The notes below the pieces were generated by a model, which had not been told where the DNA came from, ran no database searches, and was given only the letters and a program-made list of their open reading frames with translations. A stretch of 64,000 nucleotides of DNA from CAYLMG01 sp964464635 (GTDB taxonomy: Bacteria > Planctomycetota > Phycisphaerae > Sedimentisphaerales > Anaerobacaceae): NCBI GenBank assembly GCA_964464635.1, contig CAYXGT010000003.1:9711-73710 (forward strand), in the 5' to 3' direction. Positions 53,205-61,174 of the stretch are shown here, in pieces; position 1 is the first letter of the stretch; the number at the start of each line of letters is the position of its first letter. The position numbers were made by a program, and so were the translations under genes.

Positions 53205-56009
53205 CTAATCAACAACATCAAATTCGATGCCCGGCAGGGCTTTAACATTACCCTCATCATCATAAGCCACGGCACTTAAGTAGTAATGGCCCGTCGAATA
53301 ACCGCTCCAGATGTAATACCACCAGCCGCTTTCACCTTCTATATCCTCAGCAAGCATCTGGCCGTTCGCAAACAAATCCACCCGCACAACATCACCTGAA
53401 AAACTTATCGTCCTGAGAAATATGGCAACATTCATACCGTAAGGAATAACATCGCCGTCTTCAAGAGAAATCATATTTATAGCAATCGGCTTGTGTCCCA
53501 GCCAGTTGTCCCCAAAAACCGCAAAATCAAGAAAATCAACCATCTCATCCGAATAAATATCTGCTATCAAATCAAGCCCTTCCGCCAGCCAGCTGCCGCC
53601 TAAAATTTCAACGTCCCCTGCATCCACGAAACCGTTGCAGGTAAAATCTCCCGTAAGGTCATTATCCAAAATCAAAACCTCTGCAGATGAAGGCTCGATT
53701 ACAAAATAGTCGTTACCATCGACAAGCTCGAAAACAAGAATTTTATCGTTTTCCATATTACTATCATCAACAGCAGTCACCGTCAATGTTGCCGTAGTCT
53801 CACCGTTCGGAATTACAACAACATTGCTGTCCGGCATTAACACAAAATCCTCGCCTCGCTCAGCCGTCCCGCCCAATTGAAAATCAACTTCCAGGTCGCC
53901 TAATGCCGAATTCCTCTTTACCTCGATTGTTGATGTATCAGAGCCGCCTTCGGTGGCGACAAAATCCATCGAACTAACAGTAACGTTGTTTCCCCTCGGC
54001 ACTATTTCAAGGACCGGGTCTCCCTGAAGATTCATAACATAAAAAGTCCAGCGCTCCCAGGCATTGCTCATATTGCAGGCAAGTTTATGCTCGTAAAAAA
54101 TCTCCCCGATATTGGTAATTTCCTGCTCAGTGACAAAACGCAGAAACTCTTCGTTTAGCTCCTGCGCAATACCTCCCCAGTTAAGCCTGCTGTTACCCAT
54201 ATAAACTATAGCTCCACCGTTCGGATTGCGAAGCAAAGCCTCGCTCAAACAGGGCTCTCTGATATCAAATCCGCCCGTAAGACACGCACCGGTATGCCAG
54301 AAATTAGTCGGGCCATAAAGCTGCGGCGCGTTGCTGGCATTAATCGGCCCGCCGATATTCGTACCGTATGTGCTGCCGTGACCGAAATGATGGACAATAT
54401 TCCAGCCTTCACTGAGCCTGTCGACAATATCTGCCGAAGGGACAGTATAAACCGACGTCGGCCCGCTCGAGCCGTCGTTATCCCACGAATTAATCGTATC
54501 AAAAAGCAGCTTAACCTCCGTTACAGGCCAGCCGTTCTCACAGACCTCATCCCGGTAATCCTCACGTCCCCACTTCTCGGAATCACTGACAATCGGATGA
54601 TTGACGTCTCGAAAGCCGATATGGCCGTCACATACCGAACCGCTCGGCCGAGCACTGCCTTCATACCTGTCCCATCCTTGCCAGCCGCCGACCAAAATTT
54701 TACGAGCCAGATATTCATCCTGTGCATAGTCATAACTGAGCACCTTATTGATATAAGCCGAAGCTTGGCTGGTTGTGCGAACGGGAATTCGGCCGACATA
54801 AACATCGGCATATACATCGTACTCATCATGACTCGGGTTGCCGCCCACATCAACCTCGCCGTAAACACCATCGTTGTCCCAGTGGTCCCACGTCCCGTCA
54901 AGACCGGCATAGTACATATCACAGGGCAATTCATCCCCATCGTCTAAATCGACATAACAGTACCGAACGGGTATCTTCGTATCGTCTCCGCCGAGAACAA
55001 CAAAAGTAGTGCCGTAATTATTCACATAATCAATAATACAGTTGCGAATCCTCATCTGAACATCATCGCCGGTATAGTTCGAATTAATATACTCGGTGCT
55101 CAAAACAAGAGTATCGAATCCGTTGAACAGATATCGAAAGTCCGCCAGAGCCTGGAAAGTAGAAACAAAACTCGAAGGCGTTATAATCAGGTAATCAACC
55201 TCACCCTCGCCGGGCGGATTGACATCAAGAGTCGAAACACCCAAGCCATTAACCTGCAACAAGCTGCCTTCCGACATACCCAAATTACCGACCGTGCCTA
55301 ACTGTGGCGCAGCCTCAGCGATATCGGGATTAACAACGATTTTTTTAACGGCCCGCTCGAAAATCCTGCTACCGCGCTTCGGCACAACCGCCTTCTTTCC
55401 GGAAAGAGTATATTTGACTGTCACAACAATTTCAGTCGCCAAATAAAGCTCACCTTTTGCAGGCAGATATCTGAGCGGACTAAGCTCCACCGGCACAACG
55501 TGCCAGCCACGCATTTTCTGAACCCCGCTGGTCAAAAATCCAACATTGGATGGAAACATCTCCGCACTCGAATAAACGTTCGAATCGGGCTCCACCCATT
55601 TCGGCGGCTCAGCCGAGCTGACCATCTTCGGAGGCTGAACTGGATAAGGACAAATTCCCTCGGCAACTAAAATCTCGCTGGCCGAGGCTTCCAGTCCGAT
55701 AACTTCCGCCCCCGAAGGCAGAAGAATATTGATATGTTTTTCCGGAAGCTCCGGCTCGCCAGGCCTGTCTCGATTGACGCTCGCACCATCAAGTCTTATC
55801 TTATCATACGCACCCTCTTTCTCGATGCTGACGTCTTCAAGCCTGAAACTGAAGGTCTCCGTCAGAAGCTTCACGCCTTTTTCACCGGAATCAGTTATCT
55901 CAGAAAAGCTTATACCAATACCAAAACCTGACACCAAAAAGCAAAATATTAAGATAAAAACTAAAGACCTGCGGTAATTGCTTTTTAGGACTGAATTTTG
56001 AGTACGCAT
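53205..56009 (-). CDS. Gingipain-like C25 cysteine peptidase with Calx-beta, dockerin-like and Ig-like modules
   Basis: Secreted protein of 934 residues. Signal peptide (SLVFILIFCFLVSGFGIGISF), a propeptide-like beta domain, then the peptidase: DYLIITPSSFVSTFQALADF, VVLGGDDTKIPVRY, VHHFGHGSTYG with the catalytic His (near residue 543) and WHTGACLTGGFD with the catalytic Cys (near 576). A Calx-beta domain (SMDFVATEGGSDTSTIEV) follows, then a dockerin-like pair (GDFTCNGFVDAGDVEIL) and an Ig-like domain shared with the gene at 51923. The ATG at 56007-56009 has AGGGGTG upstream; a GTG four codons earlier is possible. Type IX-style secretion is known for gingipains, but no matching C-terminal domain is evident. 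Confidence 0.88.
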   Translation of the reverse strand: MRTQNSVLKSNYRRSLVFILIFCFLVSGFGIGISFSEITDSGEKGVKLLTETFSFRLEDVSIEKEGAYDKIRLDGASVNRDRPGEPELPEKHINILLPSGAEVIGLEASASEILVAEGICPYPVQPPKMVSSAEPPKWVEPDSNVYSSAEMFPSNVGFLTSGVQKMRGWHVVPVELSPLRYLPAKGELYLATEIVVTVKYTLSGKKAVVPKRGSRIFERAVKKIVVNPDIAEAAPQLGTVGNLGMSEGSLLQVNGLGVSTLDVNPPGEGEVDYLIITPSSFVSTFQALADFRYLFNGFDTLVLSTEYINSNYTGDDVQMRIRNCIIDYVNNYGTTFVVLGGDDTKIPVRYCYVDLDDGDELPCDMYYAGLDGTWDHWDNDGVYGEVDVGGNPSHDEYDVYADVYVGRIPVRTTSQASAYINKVLSYDYAQDEYLARKILVGGWQGWDRYEGSARPSGSVCDGHIGFRDVNHPIVSDSEKWGREDYRDEVCENGWPVTEVKLLFDTINSWDNDGSSGPTSVYTVPSADIVDRLSEGWNIVHHFGHGSTYGTNIGGPINASNAPQLYGPTNFWHTGACLTGGFDIREPCLSEALLRNPNGGAIVYMGNSRLNWGGIAQELNEEFLRFVTEQEITNIGEIFYEHKLACNMSNAWERWTFYVMNLQGDPVLEIVPRGNNVTVSSMDFVATEGGSDTSTIEVKRNSALGDLEVDFQLGGTAERGEDFVLMPDSNVVVIPNGETTATLTVTAVDDSNMENDKILVFELVDGNDYFVIEPSSAEVLILDNDLTGDFTCNGFVDAGDVEILGGSWLAEGLDLIADIYSDEMVDFLDFAVFGDNWLGHKPIAINMISLEDGDVIPYGMNVAIFLRTISFSGDVVRVDLFANGQMLAEDIEGESGWWYYIWSGYSTGHYYLSAVAYDDEGNVKALPGIEFDVVD

Positions 56010-56144
56010 AAAACAAAACACCCCTGCCGATTTAGAAATCCTTTTGCATAATGATTATTCTCCCCAGCCGCAACGTCATATTATATCAAATACATAGTCT
56101 TTTGTAAAGCAATTTTACATCAATTTCCCCTGATAAACCTGCTC

Positions 56145-56173
56145 TTTACAAACCTGCCGGCCGCCTGTATTAT
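56145..56173 (+). promoter_or_regulatory. Promoter of tRNA-Thr
   Basis: TTTACA (56145-56150), 17-bp spacer, TATTAT (56168-56173), 27 nt before the tRNA 5' end. Confidence 0.65.
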
Positions 56174-56181
56174 ACCGATAA

Positions 56182-56213
56182 GCTGCCGATGTAGCTTGCT
56201 GCCGATGTAGCTC
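56182..56213 (+). repeat. Tandem duplication of the tRNA-Thr 5' end
   Basis: The 15-mer gctgccgatgtagct occurs at 56182-56196 and again at 56198-56212 (16-bp offset). The second copy is the start of the tRNA-Thr gene, so the first is a perfect duplicate of the 5' 12 nt plus 3 nt upstream, lying in the precursor leader. Confidence 0.7.
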
Positions 56214-56272
56214 AATGGTAGAGCACGGCTTTCGTAAAGCCGGGGTTGAAGGTTCGACTCCCTCCATCGGCT
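56201..56272 (+). tRNA. tRNA-Thr (anticodon CGU)
   Basis: 72-nt cloverleaf: acceptor GCCGATG/CATCGGC with T discriminator, D loop AATGGTA, anticodon loop TTCGTAA on stem CGGCT/AGCCG, T loop TTCGACT on a stem with one A-C mismatch (GAAGG/CCCTC). No encoded CCA. Confidence 0.93.
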
Positions 56273-56520
56273 TTAATGTTTAATGCTCAAAATTAAAAGA
56301 CACAGCTTTCTGCGAGCTAACTTTTTTTTGCCCTCCTGCCCGCAGCTCTCAGCCTGGAATGGATATGGACGATTGCAATAGCTCTCGCAATTATGCTCGC
56401 TTCTTTAGCTGTACTTAAAAAAATAAACAGCAAAACTCCCCTGCAGATTAAATAGCCTTCACAATTTACAAACAAACAAATTAACGCTATCATCAGTAAA
56501 GAATAACAAGGCCGAAAACT

Positions 56521-57345
56521 ATGACTATCAGCCAGAAATATAAATCTTTGCAAAAAACCTTAAAGAAGCTCGACAGAGTCGTCGCAGCCTATTCCGGCGG
56601 AGTGGACAGTACATTTCTGCTTAAGGTTTCTATCGATACCCTCGGAGCAGAAAACGTCCTCGCCTGCATCGCTGCAGGGCCGTCACTACCAGATAACCAA
56701 TATAAGCAGGCCCTGAGGGTAGCAAAAAAAATCGGTGCGAAAATCTTGACTGTAGAACCAAACGAAATGGACGATTCAAAATTCACCGCCAACAAACCCG
56801 ACCGGTGCTATCACTGCAAAACTCACCTGATGAAGCTTTTAACAGAAATTGCAAAACAGAGGGATATCGATAACGTTATTTGTGGCCACAACTACGACGA
56901 CAAAGACGACTATCGGCCGGGACAGCTCGCAATAAAAAAATATAAAATCGAATGCCCCCTTGCAGACGCGAAACTGACAAAAAATGATATCCGCAAATTG
57001 AGCAGAGAGCTAAATCTTCCCACCGCAGATATGCCCGCCTCGCCTTGCCTTGCCTCGCGAATAAGTTACAACCTGCCAATCACTGAAAAAAGATTAAAAC
57101 AAATCGAGCAGGCAGAAGATTTTCTAAAAAAGCTCGGCCTTGCGGAATTTCGCGTCCGCCATCACGACACAATCGCCCGAATTGAAGTCCACCCCGAAGA
57201 TTTCAACAAAATCACAAAAGAGCCTAACCGCTCGAAAATCATCAAAAAAATCAAATCTCTCGGCTTCAAATATGTAACTATTGATTTACAGGGCTTCCGC
57301 TCCGGCTCACTGAACGAGGCGTTATCGAAAGAGGAAAAGGATTAG
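56521..57345 (+). CDS. larE: ATP-dependent sacrificial sulfur transferase LarE
   Basis: Adds sulfur to the pyridinium dicarboxylate intermediate of the nickel-pincer cofactor. The 274-residue protein has the PP-loop AYSGGVDSTFLLKV, the RCYHCKTHLM zinc-like motif, VICGHNYDDKDDYRPGQ, and PASPCLASRISYN, whose Cys corresponds to the sulfur-donating Cys176 of the Lactobacillus enzyme. The C-terminal domain (RVRHHDTIARIEV) is intact. Its 3' end overlaps the convergent 57342 gene by 4 nt. It belongs functionally with larB at 46530, about 10 kb away. Confidence 0.93.
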   Translation: MTISQKYKSLQKTLKKLDRVVAAYSGGVDSTFLLKVSIDTLGAENVLACIAAGPSLPDNQYKQALRVAKKIGAKILTVEPNEMDDSKFTANKPDRCYHCKTHLMKLLTEIAKQRDIDNVICGHNYDDKDDYRPGQLAIKKYKIECPLADAKLTKNDIRKLSRELNLPTADMPASPCLASRISYNLPITEKRLKQIEQAEDFLKKLGLAEFRVRHHDTIARIEVHPEDFNKITKEPNRSKIIKKIKSLGFKYVTIDLQGFRSGSLNEALSKEEKD

Positions 57346-57539
57346 CTGCCGGATTCCGGTTTAATAGCTTTATTATATTCACGTAAGGCAGCAGCTGGTG
57401 ATATAAATTTAACTTTATTGTTCTTGCGGTCCCAGACGGCAAGCGGCCGCTTCTCCTTTTTATGCTGCTCAATCACACCTCTTACAGCCTCTCTCATAGC
57501 AAGCATAGCCTTATCGTGCAATGTTAAACGCTTTTTCAT
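57342..57539 (-). CDS. Small antitoxin-like partner of the zeta-type kinase
   Basis: A 65-residue basic, helical protein (MKKRLTLHDKAMLAMREAV, then WDRKNNKVKFISPAAAL). No family recognised. The upstream kinase stop overlaps this ATG by 4 nt, so the two are translated as a unit, the layout of toxin-antitoxin pairs. The low-conservation, highly charged sequence fits an antitoxin but does not prove one. Confidence 0.7.
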   Translation of the reverse strand: MKKRLTLHDKAMLAMREAVRGVIEQHKKEKRPLAVWDRKNNKVKFISPAAALREYNKAIKPESGS

Positions 57540-58117
57540 ATACCGCCGATACTCCTGACAATATTGTTGTATAAATGCTTGTCGAATATTCTAATCTTAC
57601 CATTTTTCTTTTCAGCTATCAATATCGGAGTTGGGCCTTCATTATTGAATAACATCCAGGAATCCAGAAATGGTTGATACAACCTGAAGAAGTTGGAAAC
57701 CGACCTGTCGAAACGACGAATCACATCTTTAACAGGAACATTATGGCCGCCTTGGGCGACTCTACTCTTTATTCGAGATATAGCCAGGTCGGTATCAGGT
57801 ATCCACAAGAAGAAAAGGTGAATTTTATATCTTCTTTTTTTAAGGGACTTGAACAGATTAACATATAATTTACCGGAAAGCGTCGTCTCGAAAGCAAAAT
57901 TAATTCCCTGTCCCGCGAATTGATGAATTTGCTCAAGTACAAGCTTGCCTGCCTTTATTGCTGCTGCTCCAGGGAAAAAAGGCGAAAGCCCCTGCGCAAT
58001 CAGGTCGGAATTAACAAAATTAGGACAACTTGCGTACTCAGGTAAAAACCTGGTTGCGAATGTCGTTTTGCCCGCCCCGTTAGGCCCGGCTATTATATAC
58101 ACGTTTTTATTCTTCAT
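57536..58117 (-). CDS. Zeta-toxin-like P-loop kinase
   Basis: A 193-residue protein starting MKNKNVYIIAGPNGAGKTTF, a Walker A motif, with NFVNSDLIAQGLSPFFPG, then FAFETTLSGKLYV and the conserved RFDRSVSNFFRLY. This matches the zeta-toxin/UDP-GlcNAc kinase-like P-loop group. In that family the enzyme phosphorylates UDP-GlcNAc and blocks cell-wall synthesis, or acts in other ways; function here is inferred. The ATG at 58115-58117 begins the kinase core; an upstream frame to 58204 adds a non-conserved leader. It is coupled to the small gene that follows. Confidence 0.82.
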   Translation of the reverse strand: MKNKNVYIIAGPNGAGKTTFATRFLPEYASCPNFVNSDLIAQGLSPFFPGAAAIKAGKLVLEQIHQFAGQGINFAFETTLSGKLYVNLFKSLKKRRYKIHLFFLWIPDTDLAISRIKSRVAQGGHNVPVKDVIRRFDRSVSNFFRLYQPFLDSWMLFNNEGPTPILIAEKKNGKIRIFDKHLYNNIVRSIGGI

Positions 58118-58224
58118 AAAAAAACAGTATATCTCCCTGTCGTTTTTATCAAAAGAAAAAACTAAAATCTCTCGGCTTCCACACCGGCCCAATGAATGAG
58201 ACACTTAACCTCAAATGAATTGAT

Positions 58225-59184
58225 TTACACCAGCTCTTTGCCCATTGCTGCGGCGCCGATTATTCCGGAGTCCTCGCCCAGAGTCGCAAAGCAAATCTCG
58301 ACAGTCTCTTTTTTCAGCTTCCATATCTGCCGGTCGAAATAATCCTTAATCCTGTTCAGCAGTATGTCACCTGCATTAATCATCCCGCCCGAAAAGACTA
58401 TTCTTTTCGGCTCGGTCGTATGCAGCATATTGATACACAGAATCGCAAGAACTTCGGCTGTCTCATCGGTGATTTTCTTCGCAAGCGCATCGCCTTTTTT
58501 CAAATGCTCGTAAACATCCTTGCAGCTTATGTCGCCTTTTTCCTCGAGCACTTTCTTAAGGCTCGATTCCACACCCGCCTTAACCGCCTCTGCCGCCCTT
58601 TTTGCCGTCGAGCTTGCAGACGCGTACGCCTCGGCACAGCCTTTCTGGCCGCAATTGCAGCTCCTGCCGCCAGGGTAAATTATGATATGACCCAGCTCAG
58701 CCCCATTGCCGCCTGCTCCCTGTACTAATTTACCATCACAGATAATCCCGCCTCCGATTCCCGTACCCAGCGTAAAAAATACCATATCATTGACATCTTT
58801 GCCAGCCCCCGCGGTAAATTCCCCCAAGCAGGCAACATTAGCATCGTTGTCAAACGCGACAGGACAATTCAAAGCGTCACTTACCATCTGCCTGATTGGC
58901 ACATTTTTGAATGTCGGCATATTTGTCGAATTGATTATTATACCTTTTCTGTAGTCTGCCGGCCCCGGCGTCCCTATACCCGCCGCCGCAATATCTCCCA
59001 ATTTAAAACCCGCCTCTTCGATAAGGCCGATGATTGCTTCGGTCATCCGCTCAACCACAACCGCCGGCCCCATATCCGCCTCGGTCGCCACCGATACCTT
59101 GCGCAAAAGATTAAGCTCGCTATCGAAGCAGCCAACCTTGATATTAGTCCCCCCCAAATCGATTCCGATAAATATCTCACTCAT
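58225..59184 (-). CDS. ROK-family sugar kinase (glucokinase-like)
   Basis: A 319-residue ROK-fold sugar kinase: IFIGIDLGGTNIKVGCFD (ATP phosphate loop), FDNDANVACLGEF with the catalytic Asp, FTLGTGIGGGIICDGKLV, and the zinc-binding GHIIIYPGGRSCNCGQKGCAE. Such enzymes phosphorylate glucose or related sugars. The ATG at 59184 is preceded by an in-frame TTG two codons upstream; neither has a strong ribosome site. It is the third gene after the lipoprotein and galE, so sugar phosphorylation may serve nucleotide-sugar supply. Confidence 0.88.
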   Translation of the reverse strand: MSEIFIGIDLGGTNIKVGCFDSELNLLRKVSVATEADMGPAVVVERMTEAIIGLIEEAGFKLGDIAAAGIGTPGPADYRKGIIINSTNMPTFKNVPIRQMVSDALNCPVAFDNDANVACLGEFTAGAGKDVNDMVFFTLGTGIGGGIICDGKLVQGAGGNGAELGHIIIYPGGRSCNCGQKGCAEAYASASSTAKRAAEAVKAGVESSLKKVLEEKGDISCKDVYEHLKKGDALAKKITDETAEVLAILCINMLHTTEPKRIVFSGGMINAGDILLNRIKDYFDRQIWKLKKETVEICFATLGEDSGIIGAAAMGKELV

Positions 59185-59217
59185 CCGCAATCCAAAATTT
59201 ATCCTGTGGACTAAAAA

Positions 59218-60201
59218 CTAATCAGGGTAACCGTCGGGAAACTTGTTATGCCACTGCCACGCCGTCGCAACAATACTGTCGAGCTCAGGGTATTTTCTCT
59301 GCCAGCCGAGCTGCTGCTCCGCCCTGCTCGCATCGCTTGTTAAAACCGGCGGGTCTCCCGGCCTTCTGTCAGCCTCGATAACCTTAAAGTCTTTGCCCGA
59401 AACTTTTCTAACCGTATCTATAACTTCACGAACCGAATAACCCCTGCCGTTGCCGAGATTATAAACCAGCTCCCTTGACTCACCGAGCCTTTCAAGCGAA
59501 AGCAGATGCGCCCGGCACAAATCCTCGATATGAATATAATCCCTCACACACGTCCCGTCGGGTGTATCATAATTGGTACCGAAAACCTTTACACTGTCAC
59601 GCCTGCCCATCGCCGCAAAAATTATCAGCGGTATAAGATGAGATTCAGGCCTGTGGTCTTCACCGAGTGAACCCCCGAAACCCGCGCCCGCCGCATTAAA
59701 ATATCTAAGTGACGCATACCGAAGTTTCCCCGCCCTGCTCTGCCATTGACACATCCTCTCCGACGCCCACTTGGTCTCGCCGTAAGGGCTAATCGGCTCT
59801 TTCGGCAAATCCTCCGTGACTGGAACCTTCTTCGGCATCCCGTAAACAGCCGCCGAGCTGCTGAATACAAACTTCTCAACGCCGGCGGCCTCCATCGCAC
59901 TTAAAACAACACGGGTATTGGAAACATTATTGTAATAATATTTCAGCGGCTCCTCGACCGACTCGGCCACCTCGATAAAAGCCGCAAAGTGCATAACTGC
60001 TTCGATTCCAAATTTCTTCAGCGTCGCAACAAGCAGCTCGTAATCTTCCAGGTCGCCTTTGACAAATTCTATACCCTTAATCGCAGCCTTATGTCCCTTG
60101 CTCAGGTTATCGTACACGACCGGCTCAAGTCCCTCCGCATTAAGCATCGCAGACATATTGCTGCCGATATACCCCGCACCGCCGCAAACTAATACTCTCA
60201 T
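59218..60201 (-). CDS. galE: UDP-glucose 4-epimerase
   Basis: Interconverts UDP-glucose and UDP-galactose. The 327-residue protein has the NAD motif MRVLVCGGAGYIGSNM, SSSAAVYG with the catalytic Ser, YGETKWASER with the Y-x3-K pair, and the late motif RPGDPPVLTSD. The start at the ATG at 60199-60201 has GAAAGG 5 nt upstream; a longer frame would add a poly-Lys/Arg leader. It lies 10 nt after the lipoprotein stop and 33 nt before the kinase. Product likely feeds the glycan locus. Confidence 0.93.
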   Translation of the reverse strand: MRVLVCGGAGYIGSNMSAMLNAEGLEPVVYDNLSKGHKAAIKGIEFVKGDLEDYELLVATLKKFGIEAVMHFAAFIEVAESVEEPLKYYYNNVSNTRVVLSAMEAAGVEKFVFSSSAAVYGMPKKVPVTEDLPKEPISPYGETKWASERMCQWQSRAGKLRYASLRYFNAAGAGFGGSLGEDHRPESHLIPLIIFAAMGRRDSVKVFGTNYDTPDGTCVRDYIHIEDLCRAHLLSLERLGESRELVYNLGNGRGYSVREVIDTVRKVSGKDFKVIEADRRPGDPPVLTSDASRAEQQLGWQRKYPELDSIVATAWQWHNKFPDGYPD

Positions 60202-60211
60202 TCCAGCCTTT

Positions 60212-60781
60212 CTATTTCTTCGCCGCCTCTTTTTCAATCTGCTGTAAAATCACAGTTGCCAGCTCCTCGTCGTTGCCCAGCTCAATCCACTGCTTCCGCA
60301 CGGCTTCAGGTTCCAGCTTCAATACCGAGGTTCTTATCCGCTGGCCTGTAATCCTGTCAAATCTAATACCGACTTCTTTTTCTGCAGGCTCGGACAGACT
60401 AAGTCTCTCGACCCTGACCCGGCAATTAATGCAAACCTCCTGCGGCTCTTCTTCCATTCTCAGTTCCACCGTCCTGCGAATGCTGTGCAGATTAGCCTCG
60501 GCAGTGTTCAAAGAGCCCACATTATCTTTTCGCCAGAACTCGAATAACTGCCCCCCTGCCAGAGGCCTGCTCTGAACATAACCAACTCCAGAATCAGCCT
60601 TCGTTACCGTAAAATTCATATCGCGCAGAACTCCTTCCGATACCGCAACCGCCTTGGTTTTATCGAGACCGCTCAGGCAAACCCGCTCAACATTCTTTAC
60701 CTGAGCCTGCTGGCCACAACCAGTAAATACAAAAAAACCGCAAACCAGAACAACCATCAATAGCTTATGAGCTGCTTTCAT
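60212..60781 (-). CDS. Lipoprotein of unknown function
   Basis: A 189-residue lipoprotein (KLLMVVLVCGFFVFTGCG, Cys at 22). The mature domain (EGVLRDMNFTVTKADSGVG, YVQSRPLAGGQLFEF, QEVCINCRVRVERLS) is of mixed alpha/beta type and looks like a small periplasmic adaptor. Family not recognised. AAGGAAGGA lies 5 nt before the ATG. It is the first gene of an operon with galE and the ROK kinase, driven by the promoter at 60853-60881. Confidence 0.75.
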   Translation of the reverse strand: MKAAHKLLMVVLVCGFFVFTGCGQQAQVKNVERVCLSGLDKTKAVAVSEGVLRDMNFTVTKADSGVGYVQSRPLAGGQLFEFWRKDNVGSLNTAEANLHSIRRTVELRMEEEPQEVCINCRVRVERLSLSEPAEKEVGIRFDRITGQRIRTSVLKLEPEAVRKQWIELGNDEELATVILQQIEKEAAKK

Positions 60782-60852
60782 TTTTATCCTTCCTTCCTCA
60801 ACCGAGCCTGTAAAAAAGCCGATACAGCCGTAAAACCTAAAAAACTCAACGA

Positions 60853-60881
60853 ATTATAATAACCCTCATAGCCAACCTCAA
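60853..60881 (-). promoter_or_regulatory. Promoter of the lipoprotein-galE-ROK operon
   Basis: Minus-strand TTGAGG (60876-60881), 17-bp spacer, TATAAT (60853-60858), giving a leader of about 65 nt. Confidence 0.65.
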
Positions 60882-60932
60882 GAACCAATTGTCCTTAAAA
60901 ATATGCCTCCCCGCAAAAATTCAAAAAAACAC

Positions 60933-60960
60933 TTGATATAAACCGAACGTATCGTATAAT
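60933..60960 (+). promoter_or_regulatory. Promoter of the leuA-leuC transcript
   Basis: TTGATA (60933-60938), 16-bp spacer, TATAAT (60955-60960). The leader-peptide ATG is 6 nt downstream of the -10 box, so this transcript should start on or next to that ATG and is leaderless for the peptide. Confidence 0.78.
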
Positions 60961-60966
60961 ATAGTT

Positions 60967-61050
60967 ATGAAACAAAACCGCATAGTTTGTTCTTCATTCA
61001 CCCGGCTGTCAACTCTGGAGCTGCTCCTTTTGCGCCGCAAGGCGCAATAA
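60967..61050 (+). CDS. Leucine-rich leader peptide before leuA (attenuator, leuL-type)
   Basis: A 27-codon frame begins MKQNRIVCSSFTR and continues LSTLELLLLRRKAQ before TAA. Six leucine codons lie among nine positions (61006-61031), four of them consecutive, as expected of a peptide that senses leucyl-tRNA supply. The reading frame ends in a GC-rich hairpin (61030-61047). It lies 125 nt upstream of leuA on the same predicted transcript. Low leucyl-tRNA would stall the ribosome on the leucine run. Leucine-rich leader peptides before leuA are known in Proteobacteria and Actinobacteria; its presence here is inferred from the sequence. Confidence 0.75.
   Translation: MKQNRIVCSSFTRLSTLELLLLRRKAQ
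61030..61047 (+). promoter_or_regulatory. GNRA hairpin at the end of the leader peptide
   Basis: A 7-bp stem TTGCGCC/GGCGCAA closed by a GCAA tetraloop, overlapping the last codons of the leader peptide. A ribosome stalled on the leucine codons would open it. A poly-T stretch (TTTCTTTTTTTT, 61079-61090) lies 32 nt further on; whether another stem precedes it to form a terminator is unclear. Confidence 0.6.
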
Positions 61051-61174
61051 ACACTCTACATACACATAGTATCCCGATTTCTTTTTTTTCGCATAAATTC
61101 GTAGAATTTTTGCTTCTATTCGTGCATAATAACTGTTTTAAGTACTGCCTAACAAAAAACTTGGAGTAAGAAAA

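Noticed and set aside
54294..54947. 217-codon plus frame opposite the C25 peptidase
   Set aside because: The minus-strand peptidase has complete catalytic motifs across this stretch; the opposite frame has none.
60987..61169. 60-codon frame starting MFFIHPAVNSG in the leuA leader
   Set aside because: Out of frame with the leucine-rich peptide, begins after it and has no ribosome site; a by-product of the leader sequence.
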